DNA from: Nitrospira tepida
GTDB taxonomy: Bacteria > Nitrospirota > Nitrospiria > Nitrospirales > Nitrospiraceae
Reading direction: 5' to 3'
DNA: 64,000 bases
Assembly: GCF_947241125.1 (NCBI RefSeq)
Contig: NZ_OX365700.1
Location: forward strand, 3,256,001 to 3,320,000
Both the position numbers and the translations under genes were made by a program. The notes below the pieces were generated by a model. It was not told the origin of the DNA. It searched no databases and saw only the letters and a program-made list of their open reading frames with translations. Positions 36,731 through 45,768 of the stretch are shown here, piece after piece (positions within the stretch are counted from its first letter, which is position 1; every line of letters begins with the position of its first letter).

Positions 36731-39273
36731 GGCCGCTCCGTCGATTCCCCGGACGAGCTGGTTGCGGACCTGATGAGCCGGTAGAGCTGATCCGCGGCCG
36801 AGTCCTTGGTGAGATAGGCGGCGGCCCCCGCCGCCCGCATCGTCTCTTCCATCAGCGCGTCCTGATGCACGGAGAGGCCGACGACCGTGATGGACGGCTG
36901 TTCGCGTTTCAACCGCTTGGTGGCTTCCACCCCGTCCAGGCGCGGCATGTTGATGTCCATGACCACCACGTCTGGGGAGAGCCGGCCGGCCAACTCGACC
37001 GCTTCCTGTCCGTCCATCGCCTCTCCGACCACCTGCAACTCCGGATAGCCTTCCAGAATGCTCCGCAGGCCCTGTCGCACCAGCGCATGGTCGTCCGCCA
37101 ACAGTACGCGCAATCCACCGGCCCGCCTCACCGGACTCTTCGCGTGTCCGGTTCCGGAAACGGCCGGCACCGCGTCGTTCGTCGCCGCCGGATTCCCTCC
37201 ATGACAGGGCATCGCCAACAACGCGCGGGTTCCTCGGCCCGGAGCGGACTGCACGTCGAACCGGCCTCCCATGGCCTCCATCCGCTCGCGGATGCTGAAG
37301 TGCCCGAATCCCGAGCCGGGCCGCCGTTCTTTCGATGACTCGGTCAAATCAAAACCGCACCCGTCGTCCTGCACGGCGATCTGCAACTCACCGGCGGGAT
37401 TCACGCCGATCGACACCGCCGCCCGGCTCGCCCGCGCATGCTTCACCACATTGAACAGCAGCTCGCGCACCGATTGAAACAGGAGAATGGCCTGGTCCTC
37501 GGTCAACGACGATACCGGCTGGTCGGCCTCGATCGTCACTTCGAGTCCGTGCAATTGCTTTTGCTCGGCGAGCCATTGCAACGCCATCACAAGCCCGAAC
37601 TGATGCAGGACCGGCGGGCTGAGCGTCGCCACCAGCGAGCGGGTGTAGTTCAAGGCCTCGCCGAGGAGCCGATCGGCGTCGCGCACGCCGGCACGATGGT
37701 CGCCGTCCGAGGCGTAGGCCTGCTGGATTTTCATGCGCACGACCACGAGCAACTGGGCCAAATAGTCGTGGAGATCAGTGGCCAGCCGCTGCCGCTCCCG
37801 CTGTTCCGCCAGCGTCAACTGGGCAGCCAGACCCCGCAGCCGCTCGCGCGAGGCGACCAACTCCCGCGTCCGTTCGGCGACGGACCGCTCCAGTTCCTGA
37901 GTCCATTGCCATCGTTGCGATTCGGTCTTCTTCCGGTCGGTCATGTCCGTGGAGACCCCGACCAGGGCCCAGGGTGCTCCTTGCGCATCCATCAGGGGCG
38001 TCTTGACCGACGCATAGATATGGACGCCGTCCCGGAGCGGCACCCGCTCCTCGAACTCCATCGTCCGCCCTTCGCGGAAGACGGTCCGGTTGTTCAGCTC
38101 GAACCCGGCGGCGACCTCCGGCGGAAACAAATCGGCAATCGATTGGCCGACGACGGCTTCGTTGGTCACGCCGAACAGCCGCTCGAATTCCCGATTGATA
38201 TGGAGAAACCGGTTGTCGGGCGTCATCAGATAGATCACTGCCGCGGTGTTCTGGAGAATCGCGTTGAGCCGCGCTTCGCTTTCCCGCAGCGCGCCCTCGG
38301 TCCGGTGGTGCTGGATCAGGTCCGCGGCTTGCCTCGCAAAGAGATCCACGAGACAAAGCGTCCGTTCCGACGGCCGACGGGGCTCATGGAAACAGGTGGA
38401 CAACAGGCCGAGGAATTGGCCCGTGCGGCTGAGCAAGGGAATAGACTGCATCGCCTGCACGCCTGCGGCCAGCAACGCCGCGGCGGCGGGACTGCCGGCG
38501 CAGGCCGGATCCGTGCGAAGATCCTCCACCACCAGCCGCTGCGCCTGCTTGGCGAGAGCGAGACAGGCGCCCTGTTCGTTGGTCGCCCAATCGAAGACGC
38601 TCAAGGTCTGTGGCGAGAACCCCCGCTGGACGAGCACCTCCAGAGTGCCCGCGGCGGGATTGAACAACTGGATCAGGCCCTTGTCCGCCTTGGTGAAAAA
38701 GATCGAGGCATCCAGCACTTCTTGCAGCAGTGACGAGAGGCGCCCTTCCTGCAAAAAGCGTGTGCCGATCTCGTGCAGCCGGACCAGCCCTCCCAGCTCG
38801 TTGATCAACTGGTCGCTCAGCGTTCTCAGGTCCCGCTCGATCTCCTTCCGTTCGGTGATATCGAGCATCGACCCGGCATGGCCGAGGAAGACTCCCTCCT
38901 CTGACAGACGAGGCCGGCCGACAACCATGACCCAGCGAAAGGCCCCTGTCACGTCCCGCAGCCGGCAGTCCATCGTGAAGAACAGGCATTGTTCGACGGC
39001 ATCCGCCAGCACGCGGCCAGCCCGGTCCCGATCTTCGGCATGAACGGCATCGAGCCAGCCATGACCGAGCCAGGCGGCTTCGGCTTGCCCGGTCAGCTCC
39101 TCCCACCTTCGATTGAAGAAGGTGCCGGCACCCGTCTCATCCGTCATCCACAGAATGGCCGGGGCGGTATCGACCAGGGCACGGATCTGGTCGTCCGGCA
39201 GGGAGGCCGGTCGGTTCTCCTGGTCTGGTTGATCCTGAGGAAACGGCACTGGTTGATTCTCTGATCTTGTCAC
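36727..39273 (-). CDS. Hybrid histidine kinase: PAS-GAF-PAS-HisKA_3-HATPase-receiver
   Basis: 848 residues without membrane segments. A PAS (about 28-150) with a PAC tail (GSMLDITERKEIERDLR) is followed by a GAF (about 175-320), a second PAS (about 330-450), HisKA_3 (TDLHDYLAQLLVVVRMKIQQ), HATPase (QDDGCGFDLTES) and a C-terminal NarL-like receiver (VVVMDINMPRLDG). It is first gene of a tightly overlapping four-gene row (39273 to 32302). The kinase core is paralogous to those at 32302 and 39361. Confidence 0.92.
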   Translation of the reverse strand: MTRSENQPVPFPQDQPDQENRPASLPDDQIRALVDTAPAILWMTDETGAGTFFNRRWEELTGQAEAAWLGHGWLDAVHAEDRDRAGRVLADAVEQCLFFTMDCRLRDVTGAFRWVMVVGRPRLSEEGVFLGHAGSMLDITERKEIERDLRTLSDQLINELGGLVRLHEIGTRFLQEGRLSSLLQEVLDASIFFTKADKGLIQLFNPAAGTLEVLVQRGFSPQTLSVFDWATNEQGACLALAKQAQRLVVEDLRTDPACAGSPAAAALLAAGVQAMQSIPLLSRTGQFLGLLSTCFHEPRRPSERTLCLVDLFARQAADLIQHHRTEGALRESEARLNAILQNTAAVIYLMTPDNRFLHINREFERLFGVTNEAVVGQSIADLFPPEVAAGFELNNRTVFREGRTMEFEERVPLRDGVHIYASVKTPLMDAQGAPWALVGVSTDMTDRKKTESQRWQWTQELERSVAERTRELVASRERLRGLAAQLTLAEQRERQRLATDLHDYLAQLLVVVRMKIQQAYASDGDHRAGVRDADRLLGEALNYTRSLVATLSPPVLHQFGLVMALQWLAEQKQLHGLEVTIEADQPVSSLTEDQAILLFQSVRELLFNVVKHARASRAAVSIGVNPAGELQIAVQDDGCGFDLTESSKERRPGSGFGHFSIRERMEAMGGRFDVQSAPGRGTRALLAMPCHGGNPAATNDAVPAVSGTGHAKSPVRRAGGLRVLLADDHALVRQGLRSILEGYPELQVVGEAMDGQEAVELAGRLSPDVVVMDINMPRLDGVEATKRLKREQPSITVVGLSVHQDALMEETMRAAGAAAYLTKDSAADQLYRLIRSATSSSGESTERP

Positions 39274-39360
39274 GAGAGCAGAATCGAGCGACGGATCACG
39301 GGGGCTCCATTATGGAGGATGTTGGGACCGGAACGGCCTAGGGGAACCCCTAGCCTTCAA

Positions 39361-41688
39361 TCAGGCGTCGGCGCGCGGCGTCGCTTGGGATCGGTCTTCC
39401 CAAATGCGCCGGACGATGTTGTAGAGATCGGTGGCCATCCCATCCTTGACGAGAAAGGCCGCCGCTCCCGCCTCCTTCATCGCTTGCTGGACGCGTTCGT
39501 CCTGCTCGACGGAAAGACCGATCACTTTGACGTTCGGCAGGGCCCGCACGATCCGTTTGGTCGCCTCCACCCCGTCCACCTTCGGCATATACACATCCAG
39601 GATGACGAGTTCCGGCTGGAGCCGGCAGGCCAGCTCGACGGCCTGGGCGCCATCTTCCGCCTCCGCGACGATTTCGACCGGCACATCCGGGTAGGTCTCC
39701 AACAGACAGCGAATGCCCTGGCGCACCATAGCCCGGTCATCGGCCAGCAGGCAGGTCAGGTCGGCCGCCAGAGCGGCCGGCTTTTCCACCTGCAACGGCA
39801 CCCGCAATTCAACGCGGCAGCCCTGCCCCGGAGCGGACGAGAGGCGCACGCTGCCGCCGAGCGCATCCAACCGCTCCTGGATGCTGAAGAGCCCGAAGCG
39901 CGAGCCAGCTCCGGCTCCCTCATCCGACAGTTTTCCGGCGTCAAACCCCTTGCCGCCGTCCGACACGGCCACGACCAGCGAGTCCCCTTCCATCCTCACC
40001 GTCACGGCGGCTTCGCCGACGCCCGCATGTTTGAGCACGTTGAAGAGCAGCTCGCGCACGGACTGATACAACAAGACCGCCTGCTCGTCTTTCAGCGGCG
40101 GCACGCCGTCCGCCGCCTCGACCGTCACCGTCAGCCCCTGCCGGCCCATCCATTCGCCGAGCCATCGAACAGCCGCGACCAATCCGGCTTCATAGAGGAC
40201 GCGCGGACTCAGTTGCGCGACCAATGTGCGGGTGTAGGCCAGTGATTCGTCGAGCATGCTTCGCATCTCCGTCAACTGTTGCCTGACCGCAGCCTCTTCC
40301 GTGCGCCGCATCGCCTGGTGAAGCTTGATGCCGCAGACGACCAGCAGTTGCGCCAAGTAATCGTGCAGATCCTTGGCAAGCTGCTTGCGTTCGCGCTGCT
40401 CCGCCATGGTCAGCTCGGTCGCCATGCGGCGCAGCAACGCCGTTTTCCGTTCCAGCACCTCCGTCCGCTTGGCCACCTGGTCTTCCAGGCGGGCGTTCAG
40501 TTCCTGAAGCGCCATTTCCGTCCGCTTCAGGTCGGTCACATCCGTGATGAGTCCTCCATAATAGAGGGCTTCGCGGTCGGAGGCGTCTTCGACAGGAACC
40601 GCCCGATGCTTGACGTAACGGACCGTCCCGTCCCGGACGTGCAGGATCCGGTGTTCGCAGTCGATTTGATCTCGCCGAATGACGGCCTCACGGATCGTCC
40701 GGATCACGGACTCCCGATCGTCGGGGTGGAGGATCGATTCCCAGACATTCGCGCAGCGGTAGGATTCTTCCTCGGTCAAACCGGTCCATTCGGTCCAGAG
40801 CTTGGACACGAATGTCACGGCGAACCGCTGGTCGGGGACGGCCCGGTACACGGCCTCTGGCACGCTGGTCACGAGCAGCCGGTATTGTTCTTCCCGCCGC
40901 CTCAGGTTCCGTTCCAGTTCCTTCCGGTAGCTGATGTCGATCACCGTGCAGAGCACCAGATTCTTGCCCGAAAGCCGCAGGGGCGTTAGCGCGATCTCGA
41001 CCGGGACGTGCTCGCCGCCGTTTCGGCGCAGCCAGAGGTCCCGGCCGATTCCCATGACGCGCGACACCGGCCTCTCCATGAATTTCTCGCGGAAGGCGGT
41101 ATGACCCTGCCGAAGCTGCTCGGGAATCAACTGCTCCACCGATTGGCCCAACAGCTCCTCCCTCCGATAGCCGCTCAATCGTTCCACCAGGCCGTTGACC
41201 TGCCGGATGATCCCTGCGGCATCCACGATCAGCATGCCGGTGGGGGCCGATTCGATGATGGATGACACGTTGCGTTCGGCCTGGCGTCGCTGGGCGCGGA
41301 ACCAGGCCGCGCCCCAGATAGCCAGCACGCTGATGGCGCGATTGACGTAGGCCATCCAGTAGGGGCCGTCGCCCGGAGCGGAGAACGGGATGTCGATGAC
41401 GATCAAGACCGTACAGAGACCCGCGGCCGCATACATGATCCAGTCCGGCCGGATCAACGAGGTCATGGCGATCACCGTGACATAGAGGATACCGACGGCC
41501 AGGCCGGCCGGGAGTTGAAGGTCGAGCAGGAAAATGGCGAGGGCTGTCAGCAGACTGGCGGCCAGCAGTCCGGGCCGATCTGGAAGCGACATGGAGCGCG
41601 AAGGAGGAGAGGATGAAGCCAAGCGATCGGGGTCGGTGTCGATCCTTGGTGAGGAGTGGTTCATTGTGCCATCGCGGAAGGGTGGCAT
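39361..41688 (-). CDS. Hybrid histidine kinase: membrane - PAS - PAS - HisKA_3 - HATPase - receiver
   Basis: About 775 residues from ATG 41688, next to AGGAAGGGT; an adjacent ATG at 41691 and later starts are possible. Hydrophobic helices (about 30-125) are followed by two PAS domains (SAPTGMLIVDAAGIIRQVNG and TFVSKLWTEWTGLT), HisKA_3 (KDLHDYLAQLLVVCGIK), HATPase (SDGGKGFDAGKL) and a receiver with LVILDVYMPKVDG. It lies 87 bases upstream of the four-gene kinase row on the same strand, perhaps co-transcribed. Confidence 0.91.
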   Translation of the reverse strand: MPPFRDGTMNHSSPRIDTDPDRLASSSPPSRSMSLPDRPGLLAASLLTALAIFLLDLQLPAGLAVGILYVTVIAMTSLIRPDWIMYAAAGLCTVLIVIDIPFSAPGDGPYWMAYVNRAISVLAIWGAAWFRAQRRQAERNVSSIIESAPTGMLIVDAAGIIRQVNGLVERLSGYRREELLGQSVEQLIPEQLRQGHTAFREKFMERPVSRVMGIGRDLWLRRNGGEHVPVEIALTPLRLSGKNLVLCTVIDISYRKELERNLRRREEQYRLLVTSVPEAVYRAVPDQRFAVTFVSKLWTEWTGLTEEESYRCANVWESILHPDDRESVIRTIREAVIRRDQIDCEHRILHVRDGTVRYVKHRAVPVEDASDREALYYGGLITDVTDLKRTEMALQELNARLEDQVAKRTEVLERKTALLRRMATELTMAEQRERKQLAKDLHDYLAQLLVVCGIKLHQAMRRTEEAAVRQQLTEMRSMLDESLAYTRTLVAQLSPRVLYEAGLVAAVRWLGEWMGRQGLTVTVEAADGVPPLKDEQAVLLYQSVRELLFNVLKHAGVGEAAVTVRMEGDSLVVAVSDGGKGFDAGKLSDEGAGAGSRFGLFSIQERLDALGGSVRLSSAPGQGCRVELRVPLQVEKPAALAADLTCLLADDRAMVRQGIRCLLETYPDVPVEIVAEAEDGAQAVELACRLQPELVILDVYMPKVDGVEATKRIVRALPNVKVIGLSVEQDERVQQAMKEAGAAAFLVKDGMATDLYNIVRRIWEDRSQATPRADA

Positions 41689-42036
41689 CATACCCTTCCT
41701 GGCAATCTGGTACAAGCCGAGGTAGCTGTCTGGTAGAACTCACAGGCCGATCACGGCACAAGGCCTTCTTCCGGTTCGATCCGCTCCTCCCGAATCAATA
41801 GTGCACGGCACAACAATTCCAGATCCTGGCTCATCAAGCTGATCATCGATTTCAGGTGATCGTACAGGGCGGCCCGGATTCGCAACTCCTGGCTGTTGTA
41901 GGCACAGGGGCGCCGCCCTCGCCGACAAACAGGCGGAGCCGGAGGCGCTCTTCACCGCTTCCCGGTTCGCCCAGATAGGTTTCCTGTTTCCAGCTTGCAA
42001 GGAGCTGTTCTCGCGGCCAACACCGGTGCCTTCTGG
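41689..42036. other. Intergenic, 348 bases, with a possible small ORF
   Basis: Between the kinase start and a cupredoxin-like lipoprotein gene. Apart from the small ORF listed at 41751-41885 nothing is supportable. Confidence 0.4.
41751..41885 (-). CDS. Possible 44-residue helical protein or gene remnant
   Basis: From a TTG at 41885 the frame reads LRIRAALYDHLKSMISLM then SQDLELLCRALLIREERIEP, a convincing amphipathic helix with normal amino-acid use, ending at a TGA. There is no ATG at the front (internal ATG only), and AGGAG sits too close to the TTG. It may be the tail of a decayed gene. Confidence 0.3.
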   Translation of the reverse strand: MRIRAALYDHLKSMISLMSQDLELLCRALLIREERIEPEEGLVP

Positions 42037-42483
42037 CTACTGCACCGTAATGGTGCCTTGCGTGTCCGGAGCCTTGTCGTCGGAGGAATCGGACTTGACG
42101 GCGTACCGGGCGGTGCCGAGACGGGTGAAACAGAGGCTCGCCGTCTCGTTGGGATCGAGCGTGGTGACATTGTCGGTACCCATGCCCAAGGCTTTGGTGA
42201 ATCCTTTCTTGCATGAGATGCTGTGATCGATCGGATCGAGGAAGGTGATCGTCACCGGGTGCCGGCGTTGATTGAGCCATCGCACCTCGTCGCCCGCATT
42301 CACCGTCAGCGACTCCGGCGTGACCGTTTCCTTGATCAGGACGTTCTTGACGGCGCCGGTTCTGGTGCCGGCTTCCGTCTCCGCTGCCGTGGTCTTCGCC
42401 GAAGGCGAATGGGACGCGCAGGCGGTCATGACCAGCGCCGCCGCGAGCAAGGGCATGATCGAAGCAGAGGTCAGGCGGTTCAT
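42037..42483 (-). CDS. Cupredoxin-like lipoprotein
   Basis: 148 residues from ATG 42483 (AAGGAGGACCTTCG upstream). The lipobox is LVMTAC. The mature part resembles a cupredoxin fold: VNAGDEVRWLNQRRHPVTITF, then ISCKKGF and a C-terminal TITV strand. A His and a Cys are in the expected loops, but the usual Cys-x(n)-His-x(n)-Met copper loop is not complete. Copper binding is therefore uncertain. Confidence 0.72.
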   Translation of the reverse strand: MNRLTSASIMPLLAAALVMTACASHSPSAKTTAAETEAGTRTGAVKNVLIKETVTPESLTVNAGDEVRWLNQRRHPVTITFLDPIDHSISCKKGFTKALGMGTDNVTTLDPNETASLCFTRLGTARYAVKSDSSDDKAPDTQGTITVQ

Positions 42484-42919
42484 CGAAGGTCCTCCTTCTG
42501 TCGTGGTGGACAAACGTTCCAACATTCCAACAGGGCCCGCGGCGAGGACCCTCGCGCGGGCCCAATTCCTCTTTGCCGCCACACTAGATTCACAAACCAT
42601 CGCCGAACACTAGGACAACGCCCGGTTTGAGCGATAATTGCTCCCTGGTTACGCACATTGATCCGGGAGGAATTGTCCAAGCCATAAGACAATTCATTCC
42701 GTTCGTCGGACGGCAGTCTTTCCATCATGGCTGATAGACCTAGTCATAAACCCTGGATCTCTGTCGCAGGAACCCCAGCCTGAGTTGAGTTTCGCGAGGA
42801 TAGAGAGCGGCATGATACGGGAATCATTTTTGCACAGAAAGGTGTGCGACTCGTCTTCTGGGTAGTCACACCAATTCTTAAGAATGAGGAAGCTCTTAAG
42901 AACGATGGAGGTGAGAACG
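42484..42919. other. Divergent intergenic region, 436 bases, no gene seen
   Basis: It looks lower in GC than the window. It carries the paired TCTTAAGAA sites listed separately. No ORF with a ribosome site is present. Confidence 0.5.
42875..42902. promoter_or_regulatory. Paired palindromic TCTTAAGAA sites
   Basis: TTCTTAAGAA (42875-42884) and TCTTAAGAA (42894-42902) are spaced 18 bases apart, just upstream of the ribosome site of the small secreted protein. Two identical palindromes at nearly two helical turns suggest a repressor or activator operator (inference). Confidence 0.4.
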
Positions 42920-43231
42920 ATGAATGCGATCGCCTTGTTTCTTGCGTTGGTCTTGAATGGTAATCCGACTTGCCCGGCGGAAACGCCAGATCGCGCAACG
43001 ATGGGGAATCACATTGTGCAGGTCCAGGTTTATAACTGTTTTTGGCGAGAACAGGCTCAACCCTCTCACCAATTTGTCGTGGTATCGCCGGTTTGTTCGA
43101 CTTATGTGGCGCAACCGATCCTTATCAAGGAGTCCCATGAACGGAAAGGTTGGGTCTTGAACCGTTTCGGCGAGTTTTATCCGGCAAGCGTCAATATCGA
43201 GATGATGGAGGTCTATACACCTCCCTGCTGA
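42920..43231 (+). CDS. Small secreted hypothetical protein
   Basis: 103 residues from ATG 42920 (GGAGGTGAGAACG upstream). The signal peptide MNAIALFLALVLNGNPTCPA is followed by a compact domain with Cys residues (VYNCFWRE, VSPVCSTYVAQP, final PPC) that could form disulfides. No family recognised. Confidence 0.65.
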   Translation: MNAIALFLALVLNGNPTCPAETPDRATMGNHIVQVQVYNCFWREQAQPSHQFVVVSPVCSTYVAQPILIKESHERKGWVLNRFGEFYPASVNIEMMEVYTPPC

Positions 43232-43241
43232 GAGAAGAAAG

Positions 43242-43784
43242 TCAGACCGTCGGCGTGACCGATGTTTCCAAACGAGGACATTGGATCTCAGAGTCAGGGG
43301 GCGCGACCGTGCTCGCGAGCGCATCGAAGGCCATGCCGCTTCGTCGAGGCGACAGTGAAAGGGTATATCGACCAAGACCGGAAAGTGACAATTGGATTTC
43401 GCCCGTTCGGCTGAGTCTATCGACCTCCAATAATATCTGGTTCCACGTGAAGGGGAGACATGCTTGCATTAATGCTTCGAGACTACACCCTGGGTTATAC
43501 CCGATCGTTCGCAAGATCAGACGGGTAATTGGCTGGACCCGGTCTGTGATGAGCTCCCTTTCATCCGCAGAGCTGGCTCCGCCGAGGGCATATCGCTCGA
43601 TACAGACCGGGCAATAGCCATGAGTCAATTTGTAGTCGTTCCCGCGAAGACGATGTCGCTCCAGATAGGAATTGAGATCGTGCCACAAGCTTTCATCATC
43701 ATGGTCCGATGTCGGTTCAGGCTCTCGCACGAGTCCACAGACGTAGCACACCTGTAACGAGAGCTGTTTGACCACGGTGCTCAT
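43242..43784 (-). CDS. Hypothetical protein with CxxC pairs
   Basis: 180 residues. CYVCG (about 13) and CPVC (about 58) suggest a zinc or redox site, with DDESLWHDLNSYLERH between. A middle part (about 80-140) looks like a small winged-helix (LILRTIGYNPGCSLEALM, then LSRTGEIQLSLSGLGRYTLS). No start ribosome site stands out. It is possibly a regulator, unproven. Confidence 0.6.
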   Translation of the reverse strand: MSTVVKQLSLQVCYVCGLVREPEPTSDHDDESLWHDLNSYLERHRLRGNDYKLTHGYCPVCIERYALGGASSADERELITDRVQPITRLILRTIGYNPGCSLEALMQACLPFTWNQILLEVDRLSRTGEIQLSLSGLGRYTLSLSPRRSGMAFDALASTVAPPDSEIQCPRLETSVTPTV

Positions 43785-43986
43785 GGCGGTCCCAACATTG
43801 GCCTCAACCGGACATAGGATGGCTGTTCATAGACAACCATCATACTAGGATGATCCCTAGGGTGCGCATGAAGCTGAACCGGGGACGCTCCCAGGTGCAA
43901 CGGCGGTCGGCCCGCCATATGGTCAATAGCTAGGAATGTAGCTCCATACCATCGGCAGGTAGCTGGAAAACAAGGAGATTTTCGTG

Positions 43987-44685
43987 ATGTCATCGCATCC
44001 ACGCCGTTGGTTCGTGTCACCCTTGGCCACGATCTTCAGCCTGGCACTGGGATGCGTGTGGCAGATGAGCATGGCGGCGCCCGTGGCAACCGCCGGGATG
44101 GAGCGCAGCCAAATCATTACTTTTCTCGGGGTCAGCGTTCCCCATCACGCCTGGGATTACGGTCGGGGTGCGGTCGGCCGGATGGTCGTCGAATGGGAGC
44201 AGCGCAAGGATCGCCATGGGATCATGGTGAGTTTTCTTCAAGGGAGGGGCTCGTTGAGTTCCGGCACCGAACTCGCCATCCTGCTGGCCATCGATCGGGC
44301 CGCGCATGCCGCGGGTTTGCAGACGGACAGTTGGACGGTCACGTTTAAGGTCCACGAGCCGGCCGGAACCATTTACGGCGACAGCCTCTCGGGGTTGGCG
44401 GGGTTGACTGTCGTCGCACTGGCCAAGGGGGATATCATACCCTCCGACCGCACCATGACCGGCACGATCACCCAGGACGGCGGCATCGGCCCGGTCAGCT
44501 CGATCCCGCTCAAAATCGAGGCGGCTTCGAAGCAACATCTCCGGCGCGTGATCATTCCGGACGAGCTTGATATCACCGATTCGGACTGGGTCAATCCATT
44601 TCTCATGCAGGTTTCGCCGATCCAATCGGCAGCCCTCGCCTATCAGGCGCTGACTGATCACTCGATGAAACCGACGCATGAATAG
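43987..44685 (+). CDS. Secreted Lon-like (S16) protease-domain protein
   Basis: 232 residues; AAGGAGATTTTC lies upstream, with GTG 43984 as alternative start. A signal peptide ends near MAAPVATA. The rest is a stand-alone S16 fold: DSLSGLAGLTVVAL with probable Ser135, RTMTGTITQDGGIGPV, and SIPLKIEAA with probable Lys176. These match the Ser-Lys dyad region of Lon. There is no AAA+ or LON N-terminal domain, so it would act in the periplasm without ATP. Substrate unknown. Confidence 0.84.
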   Translation: MSSHPRRWFVSPLATIFSLALGCVWQMSMAAPVATAGMERSQIITFLGVSVPHHAWDYGRGAVGRMVVEWEQRKDRHGIMVSFLQGRGSLSSGTELAILLAIDRAAHAAGLQTDSWTVTFKVHEPAGTIYGDSLSGLAGLTVVALAKGDIIPSDRTMTGTITQDGGIGPVSSIPLKIEAASKQHLRRVIIPDELDITDSDWVNPFLMQVSPIQSAALAYQALTDHSMKPTHE

Positions 44686-44764
44686 GCCTGTCATCCCAGG
44701 CCATGATGACATCTGCCCATTCCATCCTCACTCCTGCGAATGAGTCCCACAAGAGGAGGCCACG

Positions 44765-45142
44765 ATGGAAACCTATGAAAAATGCATCCTCCTGGTCGAA
44801 GATGATCAAGATATCCGGTACCTCCTATGCGATCTCCTGACCGAAGAAGGATACAAGGTCTATGAAGCCAGTAATGGCACAGAGGCCGTACAGGCCATGA
44901 ATCGACGACAGTATGATGTTGTGTTGTCCGACTATCACATGCCGCAAATGGACGGTCTGAAGTTTCTCACGATCAGCCAATCTCTCTGGCCGGAAACACC
45001 CGTTGTCTTGACCTCGTCTGATCCCGATCTCATGGAAAAAGCGATGCAGAAAGGACGGGGCGCGTATGCATGCCTGCCGAAGCCGTTCGAATTGGATCGC
45101 CTTCTGCAGGTCATTCACGACGCCGTGCAGGTGCGCGGGTGA
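44765..45142 (+). CDS. Single-domain CheY-like response regulator
   Basis: 125 residues, AAGAGGAGGCCACG before ATG. ILLVEDDQDIRYLLCDLL, Asp56 in VVLSDYHMPQMDG, TSSDPDLM and CLPKPFELDRLL are all standard. No output domain and no adjacent kinase. Confidence 0.92.
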   Translation: METYEKCILLVEDDQDIRYLLCDLLTEEGYKVYEASNGTEAVQAMNRRQYDVVLSDYHMPQMDGLKFLTISQSLWPETPVVLTSSDPDLMEKAMQKGRGAYACLPKPFELDRLLQVIHDAVQVRG

Positions 45143-45237
45143 ACGATGGGACGTATAACATACGAACCGACCCCCGCTGTCCTTAACAGACGAATGGTCA
45201 CGGCTTTCAAGCCCAGGAAGTGATCAGGAGCCTTGGT

Positions 45238-45744
45238 ATGGGCGCCCCGATCATTCGCATCGGCGAGTTGGAGATTAACCAGGACTTGTCGGTTCAGGTC
45301 CTCACGTGGAACATCCAGCGGGCCGGGTGGGCTGTGATGGGCTTCATCACAATGCTGGCTTTGGCCGGCCTGTTCGGCCACGGCCCTATCAGCAAGGTCA
45401 TGGAGGGCGAGGTTTCCGAGGGCCTGCATGTCGAATACGAGCGGTTCGGCCGCCAACAAAGCCCGACTGAAGTCCGCGCGTTGGTCCGCCCGACGCATGA
45501 CGGCCCTCCCTCTCTCTGGATCGAGCAGTCGTATCTCGCACAGGTAGAAATCCAGCAGATCGTTCCGCAGCCTGAGCACGCGACCTTGACAGATGGCGGG
45601 GTGCGTTTCGAGTGGCGGACCGATAGCCGCGAACCCGCCATGGTGACGTTTTACCTGCAGCCCCACACCGTCGGTCCGCTATCGGGAGCACTCCACGCAT
45701 CCGGCCAGGCGGACGCACGGATACAGCAGTTCATCTATCCCTAA
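45238..45744 (+). CDS. Membrane-anchored hypothetical protein
   Basis: 168 residues from ATG 45238 (CAGGAGCCTTGGT upstream). It has one membrane helix (about 33-50, AVMGFITMLALAGLFG) and a beta-rich exterior domain ending VTFYLQPHTVG. It directly precedes the YetF-like gene by 24 bases, suggesting a two-gene unit. No family recognised. Confidence 0.7.
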   Translation: MGAPIIRIGELEINQDLSVQVLTWNIQRAGWAVMGFITMLALAGLFGHGPISKVMEGEVSEGLHVEYERFGRQQSPTEVRALVRPTHDGPPSLWIEQSYLAQVEIQQIVPQPEHATLTDGGVRFEWRTDSREPAMVTFYLQPHTVGPLSGALHASGQADARIQQFIYP

Positions 45745-45768
45745 CCCGGCGCAACCAAAGGAGCGATT

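Noticed and set aside
37438-38733. 431-codon plus-strand ORF
   Set aside because: Antisense to the PAS-GAF kinase with clear domain motifs.
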